Shown here piece after piece: positions 52,650-62,917 of a stretch of 64,000 nt of DNA. The translations under genes and the position numbers were made by a program. The stretch's first letter is position 1. Each line of letters begins with the position of its first letter. The DNA is from Puffinus mauretanicus (lineage: Eukaryota; Chordata; Aves; Procellariiformes; Procellariidae), in contig JAJKFH010000611.1 in assembly GCA_023333565.1 (NCBI GenBank), forward strand, positions 186,001 to 250,000, in the 5' to 3' direction. Under the pieces are notes generated by a model. The model was not told the origin of the DNA. It did not search any database and saw only the letters and a list, made by a program, of their open reading frames with translations.

Positions 52650-54282
52650 CCGCCCAAGCCGCAGAAGGCAAAGGCAGGAACTGGGAGAATGAAGAGCTGC
52701 CCACTGTAGGAGATGATCAGGTTCGATACCATCTAAGCAATCTGAGGGTGCACATGGGACCAACGAGATCCATCCGCGGGTCCTGAGGGAACTGGCGGGT
52801 GAAGTTGCTAAGCCACTATCCGTCATGTTTGAGAAGTCGTGGCAGTCCGGTGAAGTTCCTGCTGACTGGAAAAGGGGAAACATAAGCCCCATTTTTAAAA
52901 ATGCAAAAAAGGAAGACCCAGGGAACTACAGGCCAGTCAGTCTCACCTCTGTGCCTGGGAAGATCATGGAACAGATCCTCCTGGAATCTATGCTAAGGCA
53001 TATGGAGGACAGGGAGGTGATTCGAGACAGCCAGCATGCCTTCACCAAGGGCAAGTCCTGCCTGACCAACCTAGTGGCCTTCTATGATGGAGTGACTACA
53101 TCAGTGGACATGGGAAGGGCTACAGATGTCATCTATCTGGACCTCTGTAAGGCCTTTGACACAGTCCCCCACAACATCCTTCCCTCTAAACCGGAGACAT
53201 ACGGATTTGATGGGTGGACTGTCTGGTGGGTGAAGAATTGGTTGGATGGTTCCATCCACAGAGTACTGGTCAACGGCTCAATGTCCAGGTGGAGATCGGT
53301 GACAAGTGGTGTCCCACAGGGGTCCGTATTGAGACCAGTACTGTTTAACATCTTCATCAATGAAATAGACAATGGGATCTAGAGCACCTTCCGCAAGTTT
53401 GCAGCTGACACCAAGCTGAGTGGTGCAGTCAACACACCTGAGGGACAGGATGCCATCCAGAGGGACCTGGACAAGCTCAAGAAGTGGGCCCGTGTCAACC
53501 TCATGAAGTTCAACAAGGCCAAGTGCGAAGTCCTGCAGCTGGGTGGGAGCAACCCCCGGTATCAATACAGGCTGGGGAATGAAGGGATGGAGAGCAGCCC
53601 TGCCGAGAAAGATTTGGGAGTACTGGTGGATGAAAAGCTGGACACGAGCCACAATGTGCAGTCATGGCCCAGACGGCCAACTGTATCCTGGGCTACATCA
53701 AAAGAAGCGTGGCCAGCAGGTCGAGGGAGGTGACTCTGCCCCTCTGCTCTGCTCCAGTGAGACCCCACCTGCAGTGCTGCGTCCAGCTCTGGAGCCCTCA
53801 GCACAAGACAGACATGGACCTGTTGGAGTGGGTCCAGAGGAGGGCCACAAAAATGATCAGAGGGGTGGAACACCTCTCCTATGAAGAAAGGCTGGGAGTG
53901 TTGGGGTTGTTCAGCCTGGAGAAGAGAAGGCTTTGGGGAGACCTTATTGCGGCCTTTCAGTACTTAAAGGGGGCTTATAAGAAAGATGGGGACAAACTTT
54001 TCAGCAGGGCCTGTTGCGACAGGACAAGGGGGAATGGTTTTAAACTAAAAGAGGGTAGATTCAGACTAGATATAAGGAAGACATTTTTTACCATGAGGGT
54101 GGTGAAACACTGGCACAGGTTGCCCAGAGAGGTGGTAGATGCCCCACCCCTGGAAACATTCAAGGTCAGGTTGGATGGGGCTTTGAGCAACCTGATCTAG
54201 TTGGAGATGTCCCTGCCCACGGCAGGGGGGTTGGACTAGATGACCTTTAAAGGTCCTTCCAATCCAAACTATTCTATGATTT
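52650..54282 (+). mobile_element. CR1 LINE, 5'-truncated, about 1.6 kb
   Basis: A non-LTR retrotransposon copy holding most of the reverse transcriptase domain and the whole 3' end. The 3' tail contains GGGGGGTTGGACTAGATGAC, CTTTAAAGGTCCTTCCAATC and the terminal ATTCTATGATT, as expected for CR1, with no poly(A). The 5' edge is approximate (about 52620-52665), where AT-rich DNA changes to GC-rich codon-like sequence. Compared with the roughly 4.5-kb full-length element, the 5' UTR, ORF1, the endonuclease and the first part of the RT domain are missing. It is the best preserved CR1 in the window. Confidence 0.95.
52690..54200 (+). pseudogene. CR1 ORF2 reverse transcriptase, broken
   Basis: The translation shows consecutive RT blocks: [71 protein letters not shown], then the position of the catalytic FADD. 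C-terminal blocks follow ([50 protein letters not shown]). Damage seen: a one-base deletion near 52760-52765, a TAG stop at 53380-53382, FADD changed to FAAD (53398-53409, GCT replacing GAT), and a one-base deletion near 53653. After that deletion the frame continues from about 53664 to the stop at 54198-54200. Loss of the first catalytic aspartate alone should abolish polymerisation. Confidence 0.93.
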
Positions 54283-57200
54283 ACTGTATTAAGTTCTAAA
54301 TTTGCAAACTAACTTAGTTGTAGCTTCAACCATGTCTTTATTTTAAACTAAGTTCTTTGAGATCAAAACAAATGAATTAAGAACTGATTTTTTTCTCCAT
54401 CTTAGATATGAGGGAACTATTTCACTGATATTATATGCTATGAATTCCTAAAATTTAATGTAAAAATAAGTCTAGCTTATACAAAAAAAAAAAAATTTTG
54501 AAAAGTACTCCATGCTAACTCAGGTCCTCCAAAATTCAAGAATGGATCTCCAAAAGATTTGATAGCAGCTAAGGCAAAAGCCTTAGAAGACAGAAATTTT
54601 CAGTACAGTGTGAACAATAATCACATGATTTTATATCACAGTCTTGAAAAAGAAACCAGCTGTAACATTTGACAAGTCTAAAAAATAAATAACCAATCTA
54701 ACGAAAAATGGTTTGTATAGAGATATGAAAAGACTGAGGCTATGTATTACTGAAGTTTTACTGATGTGCTACATAAGGAGCTAATCCAAACCGCATCAAA
54801 TCTGGAGGAGAAGAGAGGAAACGAGCTGAACCAGACCAAGTTTTTCTCCCCTTCAGTCCAATTTAAATACATTTCTGAGGGGCGCCCAAATGGACATATC
54901 ATTGCTAGAGGATTTGACTCTTAGTTGGGTACTTGCAGAATCAGACTTACCTTTGTACCACCTGTTCAGTATTAGACTTTACCTCATGGCAACAAGAGTG
55001 AAGTATGCTGCTGTGATACTAAAAACCTCAAAAAACTTCCTAAAAAAAATCATAATGAAGTTTGTTGTCTTGTTGTCTTACTGAGTAAAATCAACTAATA
55101 AGATTCTGAAGTTCTTTTACTTCACCGTCTCTGAAGAAACTCTCTATCCTGGACCGTTTGGGAAATAGAAAAATTTTCAGAGCAAGAGTTACACTTCAGT
55201 TAGGTGGTCTTTAAAAAAAGACAAATATTTCCATCTGGTATTGATATTTATGTAGGTTACAAATATGTAATCTTACAATCTTTAATCACTGTAAATCAAA
55301 ACTTGTTTTCAGAAGAAATCAATGTTTCTCTCCCAAAATGTCAAAATTAGTATTTCAAAGTTGCCAAATTTAATTTTGAGTTAGCATTTCAGTTGATATC
55401 TGGAATATATTTTAGCCATGAGTAAATCCAGAACTTCTGAAGGGGAAGACCATGAAATCTTCCTTCCTCCCCAAAATATAAACCTTATAATTTTTAATGG
55501 GGGAAAAAAAAAATATCCTGATTTGAACAAAAAAAAATTGCATGCAGACTACCACTCTTCCCTATGGACTCTCCTTGACCTTAGATCTGCCACAAACATT
55601 TTCGGAGAAAAAAGTGTAATTGGATGTTCTGCTGCCTTATAGGCCTAGAATATGCCTGGCACGACTATGCATAAAAGCTTCACAGCTTTGTTAAGACATG
55701 AAACAGACTTATCTGTATGGCATTGCACCTAGCTGTAAGAGCAAGTTTAAATAATACTTTCACAAAACAGAAGAACTCAGAAGCTTAGTTAACTAATGAT
55801 TATAAAATGCTTACTGGGATGTTTGTTGATAGGATTATTATAAGAGTTTAAATACTGTCAGTATTCTGAAATGAATAGAGTATTTTCATATCATTAAGTG
55901 AAAGAGCACAAATAATCCCTCACACCACATCGCAAACATAGCATTCAGAAAAAATGTTGAACAAAATGTTTAATAAGGAGAATAAATCACAAAAGCTTGA
56001 ATTATTTGTTTTGTTTGTGACCTTTCAAGCATCACTTGTTCATTAACATGCTATGCTCCAAACTGAGACTAAGCAAATACCAACTGCTCCAAAATATTTT
56101 AAAACATTAAATGTATTATTAAACATTCCAGTGTTAGGGAACTGACAAAACCAAATGGGTTTATTTGGAGAGCGGTTTATAGCAATAAAAAGCGCTATAA
56201 AAATCAGGTTTTGGGAAAAGTTGTTGGATGCACGAGTAGTTTAGTAAACTTGTTTAAAGAAGAAGTTTATATTCACAGTCTCAAAAATTCTGTGCCCTAT
56301 ACTGGGCCCTAATGCCACAGTATTTGCTTTTATGTTTCCATCTGACACCGTTCTGACGCTTTTGTGTCTTACGCTTTTTCATGCTATCACTATATTTGAC
56401 ATGACAGTTAAGATTCCAGAGAAAGTTGCCAGTAACATGGAAAGAACTTTAGGAACTCCCTGCATACAGTGTCACTCATTGCAGCCTTCCTTATGCAGGT
56501 TCTCAATTGAAACCTTAGTGCCTCTGTTTAGTTTAATCAATCCTGAAACCAACAAAGGGCTTGATTCAGCTCTTAAAAAAGAAGAGTTACTGACTACGAT
56601 TTCTTTACTAATTCAAACTAAGACAAACAGAACACAGACCAGGATCAGACTACAGGAGAGGACAGTCTTTATTATAATATAGCTCTTGTCCACCAACTAG
56701 CTATCATTCTTATTCTTTTGTCTTTCATTTCCTGCTGCTGGGAAGAAGTCCCTGGAAGGAAGCCCCACTGCACTTCAGTGTGTAGCACAGACCCAGGTAT
56801 TTAGATAGCCTGGTTCCCTTTATTCTAAGCAGATGACTGATTTTCTTCTACACACACTGTTATTTGACAGCCACACCCATGTCAAGATTCTTTTAATATG
56901 CTTATGTATTAGTCATTACTCACACACCTTGCTACAAGAACAAAAAGATAATTGTCAGCACAAAAGGATTAGATCTACAGTGAACAAGCCACAAAGCATA
57001 TTTCCTAAGAATTTTAAATTACCGTATAGCAGTTGAGGCTCCAACAAAATCTAGCAGTTTTATTTATAAAATTTGATTACACAAGTACCATGGGTTTTAT
57101 ATGCTATTCCCCCGTCTTGAATCCACTGAAAAATATTCCTTAGGCTCAAATACAAGCTTCAAATCATATAGCCATAAAAACAGGCAATATTTGTAATAAG

Positions 57201-57455
57201 AGATAAAACCAAACTGCCTTTAAAAATCCCACAGCATTTTCCACAGAAATGGAACTGTTAGCTCTAATGTCCTGGCCAAAATCCAGTTTGGGTAATTATG
57301 TTCTCTTTCCTGAATTTCCCTTACAGTTATTCATTTTCACCACCTGTCCTAAAACACTGTGTGAACACTTAAATAAATTCTGATCCTGATCCTAGACAGC
57401 TGATGCAAGGTTTTATGCTTTGGACAAGTTTCATGGGAAGAAAAAAAAAAAAATT

Positions 57456-57479
57456 ATACACACACACACACATATATAG
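57456..57479. repeat. CA/TA microsatellite
   Basis: A short (CA)n tract followed by TATATA and preceded by a run of A residues. Confidence 0.8.
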
Positions 57480-58799
57480 GTGTTTTGCTGATCTCAAAGC
57501 AGTCATCTACATTTTTTCTCAAGTTCCACAGGCTTCCTTAAAATTTCTGCCTGTTACCTTGCCAGCCAAGACAAAGGAAAAGGACTTCATGTCAGATCCA
57601 TCAGCCAGATTGCCTTAAAGCTAGGAAATAATCAATGTCAATCTCAGGCCTCCAAGGCCATCAGATGTGATGCAGTGTCCACCAATCTGCTTTGGAGAAA
57701 GGAGTCTGAAGTTGTCAGACCCCCAGTTTTTGCAACAACTGGAGGACTTGAGATCTAAGATACATCTTCAGTGAAGCTGAAACGTCATTGTATGCACAAG
57801 ATTGTCTCCTTTACTAACCAGCTCGAAAGTTTAGGTTCAAAGTGACTCAGTGTTTACAAAGCATGCTTGGGGCTTGCAGGGCTGACAGGTAATAATCTTC
57901 TACACTTCCTAGTCAACAAGGCATTTGGAAAAAGTTGGGTTTTCTTTTCCCGCTCCTCTCTCTACATGTGTACACATGCACTTGTGCATGCAAACAGACA
58001 CTGCTCTGATTCAACCCTGCTGATCAGATATCCTAGCTTTTGACCAGTTCTAGTTACTAATCAGCTCAATCAGGATTTGCCCTCATTAAGCTGCTGCATT
58101 TCATCCCAGAGCTGCCTGCTGATTAATTGTGTATGTCAAACAAGGTGAGGTTTCTAAGGAAACACTGTAATTTCTATTAAATCAGTTGATGCAGTTAAAA
58201 AATATTCATGCTTCTGAGAATACAAACCCATCAAGTTAATTCATTCTTAAGTACAGATTGTAATGTTTTCACATCCTACCTTAACCTGGAATCTCTAAGG
58301 AAAAGAAAGTAGCATAGGAGCTAGGTCAATTTTGTTATTACATTGAGGGTCTCATCCAAATTGGTCATTCAAAAATATTATCATATCCCTAGAGGGTATC
58401 CTTATTGCCTACAGGTATTCTATGTTCTAGAGATGGTATTACCTCTCCTGAACAAAGGCAGTGGCACCTGAGAGCCTAGCTGTATATTACAGCCTGCATC
58501 TAGGAAATAAAATCTGTGTAGGATTACTTTGGCCATACTTAGCTGGAGAGGCAGCTATTAAATTTGTAGAGGAAATCCAGGCTAGACTTCAGATTTCCAA
58601 CCTGATGGTGGAGAGTTGATCAACGTATTTTAGGTTCAGGCCTGAAGATATGCTTGTGGCTGAAAACTTATCTATAGCTCAAATCAGTAATAAAAGATAC
58701 TGCCCTGCCATCTGAAGTTTGTCTTCTTTGTGTTATTTCACCACAGTGTTTACAACTCCATGACTATCACAACAGCAAAATCCATATCTAAAATATTTC

Positions 58800-58817
58800 G
58801 GGGGGGGAGGGGGGGGG
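58800..58817. repeat. G8-A-G9 run
   Basis: Two long G-runs separated by one A. It is a purine tract prone to length error and could contribute to intermolecular or intramolecular quadruplexes. Confidence 0.9.
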
Positions 58818-58934
58818 AAATCAATATACCCTGCCCATTCTTTCTGTCAGTGCAAACCACATTTGCCTTCTCTGGCAAATTCTCCCCAAGATTTAGTTAG
58901 TTAATAATCCAGAACAACTTCCTCTCTTGCTTGA

Positions 58935-59030
58935 CAGCTTCGTTCTTTACCAGTCTTCTGCGAAGGACCCTATCAAAAGCATTTTGGAAATCTTCATAAA
59001 CCGTTGCTGCATCTCTCTATAGGAAGCCAG
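58935..59030 (-). mobile_element. Ancient CR1/L3-like LINE relic
   Basis: On the plus strand, ACCAGTCTTCTGCGAAGGAC, CCTATCAAAAGCATTTTGGA and AATCTTCATAAACC follow the order typical of reverse-complemented old CR1/L3 copies. The minus-strand reading gives a DFQNAFDRV-like block, equivalent to the DFxKAFDxVPH motif of RT domain A. Divergence is high and the outer limits are unknown; the similarity may begin as early as 58840. Confidence 0.5.
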
Positions 59031-61009
59031 TAAACGAGCCAGGGGCACAGAACAGGCCTAAGCACTGCCTACACCAGTAAATCGTTAGTGCAGCCTGTGT
59101 CAGACACAGTTTTGCCCCAGCGTAGCTAGCAGTTTCACAGACAATGCCCACACAGAACAGAAAGATGGTTTCGTGACACATTTGAAGGCAGGTAGCCTTC
59201 TCTATGAGCTAAGAAGGTTTAGCTCCAAGGAAACAAACTGAACTGCCAACTGAGTCCCTGGCAATTATTCCTGGCCATTTTATTTAGAATACAGCTGCTA
59301 TCCACATCAACCAGATCAGCTTCATCAACTTGCTTATGAACTTCAAATGATTAATGTTGACTACTTACCATATCATTTTATCCATGTGTCTACTAAACCT
59401 ATTATTTACTGTAGTTTTTCTCATTACGATTGATATTGATATTGATATTACCTGTGATATTGGGTTTTCAGTTACACGTGTATATTCTTATTTCAAACTT
59501 TTTAATTTAAAAGTCAAAGATAAGGCAACTAGGAACACTAAGAATTTGTAAGAACATAAAAGTAGTTACAATTTTCCTTTTCTGCAAGAAAATCATGACT
59601 CCTTGATCTCTCATATGCCATAACAGCAAATAAGCTACAAAACACGTGTTCTACCTTTTGGAAAGTTATTGATAAACAATCTGATATTCATTATGTACAC
59701 ACACAGAGACACCTTGTTTTAACCTAAACAGTGTCTAGGCTATGAATGTGCGTATATCACACATATACATTTTACTCTGTTTCCTTTAAAGCCATCCCCT
59801 TAAATTCCATTAAGAACTGAATTAAACCTTGATAAAACCCAACTTATTTTAGCAATGCTACAGCAAAAAAGAATCTAGTCTTTTACAATACGTAAGACAG
59901 TAGGATTTGACAATAACTGGAAGCATTATAAGAAAATTAAAATAAACTGCAGTGAAGAGTATAAATAACATAGCTTGATCAGCTCCGAAGGTTATCATTG
60001 TATATCCACGTAATTAGGTAGAGACAGACTACATTATTCATTGATTAATGTAGCCACTAGCTGATACATCTCTGACTTGCCTAACTCCTAATGATGTAAG
60101 ATTTCTGTTCATAATGAGGTGCACTTTTTTCCCCAAAATTGGAAGTCTTCAATCAAAGCACCTGAACAAGTGGAGAAAACTGATCACAGACAGCTTTGAA
60201 ATAATCTGTGCGAAGGATTTGCTATAAATGACTCTGCTTTGAACCTAGGTAATTTGAAAACTTGCTTACGGTTGGTAAGTCCTGATGGACTCATGAAAGA
60301 ACGTAAAAACAATAACAGGAAACCAAAAAAAAGACAAGTAGCAAGGAACAGGCTGACCTAGAAGTAAATGATTAATTGGCCTCTAAAGCATTTTAAGAAC
60401 CAAGTTTAATAACAAGGTTTGAGTTTCTTTCCCCCCACCCCTCAAGGCCTGTAATACTTCTTGATTAAGTATTGTAGCTGAGGAACAGTCTCAGTTCTCC
60501 GTTTCTTGATATAATTTTTTTTTCTAGTTACTCCCAGGCAGAACTGCATGTAACATATAGAATCAATACATGCACCAGAACCACTCTTTCTCCAAACTAG
60601 TCATGCCAGAAAAAATTGGTTTGAGCAAATGTACTGCAATTCATACATAAATCTTCTAAATGAAGAAGCTGTAGCTTCAATCCCAACTGCAGAATACTAA
60701 GTTTAGTGTAAATATCTGTGGAGCTTCACCTTTCTCCTCTTTTTTAAAGAAAAATCCCTACCTTAAAACCTTTAAACTTTAACAGCCCATTTTGACTAGG
60801 GGCAGGAAGTAAAAGGGAATAGATAACTTGTCTGCAACAACATAAAATAGTGTCCTAGTGATCTATAAAGGCCAATTGTCTGAAACATGTCTCATAATAC
60901 ACACAAGCCACTTTCCATCCTGAGATTGACAAATAGCTCTTCCCTGTTTTGACAGAGCCCATACTGCAGGTGTTTAAGTGGATTTTTTTCCCTCTTTTTT
61001 TTTTTTTTT

Positions 61010-61200
61010 AAGCTCCAATATAAAGCAGAAATTTTATTTCAGCTGTGTTTGCATCATTAGCTTGCTGGCAATCATATAAGCCTAAATTATCCAGGCAAGC
61101 AGTTTCATTTATTGAGACCTCTTGCCGGAAAAGAGCAGCAATCAAATCAGTCAGCCCAAATTATCCTTGACATTAACAAAGGGCTCTAGGATCACTGTAA
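61010..61200. other. Candidate conserved non-coding element
   Basis: A non-repetitive stretch, less homopolymeric than its flanks, with several ATTA/TAAT homeodomain-type cores and a TTTGCATCATTAGC segment that combines POU-like and homeodomain-like half sites. It was chosen on texture alone; conservation has not been shown. Confidence 0.25.
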
Positions 61201-62601
61201 GAAATGACTTTCTTCTATTACCAAGCTGATTATGTTGTAGATGCCTCTGCAGCGTCACAGCACAAAACCTAGTTTAAAATAAAAATGTTTATAAGAGCAT
61301 GTAATTTTCATTGCCACTGTTTGTTGTATTCAATGTTTTATTAAAGCATGCTAAATATACATTATATGTGTATGTGCACATGCATGTGTATAAAAACAGT
61401 AATAGCTTGTGCTTACTTCAGCTAAGTAGCCATGTGCAAAAGTAAAAGCAAACAGCCAGGCCCCAGTCTTACAGTCTCATTGACGGTGAAGCCAAGGCGG
61501 CTCTACAGACTACTGCCTCCGCATCACTACAGGATCGGGGTCTTATCCTCTCAGAGACCAGATGTGTGAAAACAATGGAGTTTTAGGCTGTTCCCAGACA
61601 GTAGTGGTTTCTCACTCATCTCTAGCTCCTTGTGCTCAACTTCTCTGAGAGGTTTATATAAGCCAAATATAACTCAGGACCTCAAAGTTTAAAAGCATAT
61701 AGGGCTCACATGGAGGGGAGTATATATATATGGGGGTTCTCCATTTATTGAGAAAAAAAAATGCATCTTCACACTCTCAGAAATCAGCAAAAGTTTTCTC
61801 TGAAAGTGACAGGAAAATCTCTAGCCCTTAAATTTAACAACTATTATTTTTGTAATCTATGGCCCAATGGACGCTGCTATTTCTGAAGTAGTTAGGTAAC
61901 AGGTCCTATATTCATAGCTCATCTAACAGCATAGATTTTGCATACAAAAACAAACCAATAAAATATTACCAAAAATTGTTAAGAAAATGCTTCACAATTA
62001 TTTCAGCTGCAGAAAAAAGATGCACAAAAAGCCAGAGCTGTCAGATGGATAAGAGAAAAATTAGAAGAGAAGAAAATATATTCAAGCTTCAAAAAGAATA
62101 TTAAAAAAATCCTACTGGGAGTAAAAATGCATTTAAAACTAGAAAAATAGCTTCTACTGAAAGCAACCCATAAAATACAGGATGTGGGATTTTTTTTTCC
62201 TCCAGGGAAACATAATGAGCTAGGAGAAAAGCAGCTTTGTGGCTAAAGAGAAAGACATTTCTGGTTCAGGGCCCAGCTATGCCACAGGCACAATACCTTC
62301 TCTAAAATTATTGGCTCATAGTGCAAACAAATTTTTACCAGACTCTGCTGGTTTTGGCTGGGATAGAGTTAATTTTCTTCACAGTAGCTAGTATGGGGCT
62401 GTGTTTGGGATTTGTGCTGAAAACAGGGTTGATAACACAGGGATGTTTTTGTTACTGCTGGGCAGTGCTCACACAGAGTCAAGGCCTTTTCTCTTCTCAC
62501 CCCACCCCACCAGCGAGGAGGCTGGGGGTGCACAAGGAGTTGGGAGGGGACACAGCTGGGACAGCTGACCCCAACTGACCAAAGCGGTATCCCATACCAT
62601 A

Positions 62602-62609
62602 TGACGTCA
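62602..62609 (+). promoter_or_regulatory. CRE/ATF palindrome in solo LTR
   Basis: A perfect TGACGTCA consensus site for CREB/ATF proteins lies ten bases upstream of the TATA box. The equivalent position in the other LTR is mutated. Confidence 0.7.
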
Positions 62610-62618
62610 TGCTCAGCG

Positions 62619-62625
62619 TATAAAG
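62619..62625 (+). promoter_or_regulatory. Solo LTR TATA box
   Basis: TATAAAG precedes the conserved CTGGGGGAAGAAGGAGGAA segment; transcription would be expected to start about 25-30 bases downstream and run to the right, towards 64 kb. Confidence 0.65.
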
Positions 62626-62797
62626 CTGGGGGAAGAAGGAGGAATGGTCAGAGTGGTGGTGTTTGTCTTTCTAAGTCACCATTGTGTGTGATGGAGCCCT
62701 GCTTTCCTGGAGATGGCTGAACACCTGCCTGCCCCTGGGAAGTAGTAAGTGAATTCCTTGCTTTGCTTTGTTTGCGTGCGCGGCTTTTGCTTCATCT

Positions 62798-62803
62798 ATT
62801 AAA
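62798..62803 (+). promoter_or_regulatory. Solo LTR polyadenylation signal ATTAAA
   Basis: ATTAAA is conserved with the other LTR and is followed by a T-rich TGTCTTTATCTC segment, fitting a retroviral R/U5 polyadenylation region. Confidence 0.6.
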
Positions 62804-62917
62804 CTGTCTTTATCTCAACCCACGAGTTTTCTCACTTTTACCCTTCTGATTCTCTCCCCCATCCCACCAGGGGGGAGTGAGCGAGCGGCTGCGTAGGGCT
62901 TAGTTGCTGGTTGTACA

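Larger units (their letters stand above)
54283..62343. other. AT-rich single-copy DNA, no gene seen
   Basis: About 8 kb without a recognised gene. It contains the CA/TA microsatellite near 57456-57479, a G8-A-G9 run at 58800-58817, an ancient LINE relic near 58935-59030, three TGATAT units at 59431-59448 and two candidate conserved non-coding stretches (about 58070-58150 and 61010-61200). A 116-codon plus-strand open frame at 56332-56682 begins with a hydrophobic segment but has no recognisable family. Confidence 0.5.
62344..62917 (+). mobile_element. Solo LTR of the same ERV family
   Basis: This plus-strand copy of the LTR found at 42376-42954 has no internal retroviral sequence on either side. 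Shared blocks include CTGGGATAGA-TTAATTTTCTTC at the U3 start, GACAGCTGACC, TATAAAGCTGGGGGAAGAAG and ATGGAGCCCTGCTTTCCTGG. GCGTGCGCGGCTTTTGCTT and CTCAACCCACGAGTTTTCTC are also shared. The start reads TCTGCTGG where TG would be expected, and the end reads TTGTACA. A CCAGA pentamer at 62338-62342 and 62925-62929 could be the target-site duplication, but it sits one and seven bases outside the apparent LTR ends, so it is uncertain. It probably arose by recombination between the two LTRs of a complete provirus. Confidence 0.93.

Noticed and set aside
53133..54190. Minus-strand open frames of 71 to 124 codons
   Set aside because: Antisense shadows of the CR1 reverse transcriptase frame.
56332..56682. 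116-codon plus-strand open frame with a signal-peptide-like start
   Set aside because: No family resemblance, no visible splice context and low-complexity Thr/Leu-rich composition; length is within chance for 64 kb of six-frame sequence.
62321..62578. 85-codon plus-strand open frame with a hydrophobic N-terminus
   Set aside because: It runs from the flank into the U3 part of the solo LTR. The hydrophobic segment is a product of LTR sequence, and no protein family is recognised.
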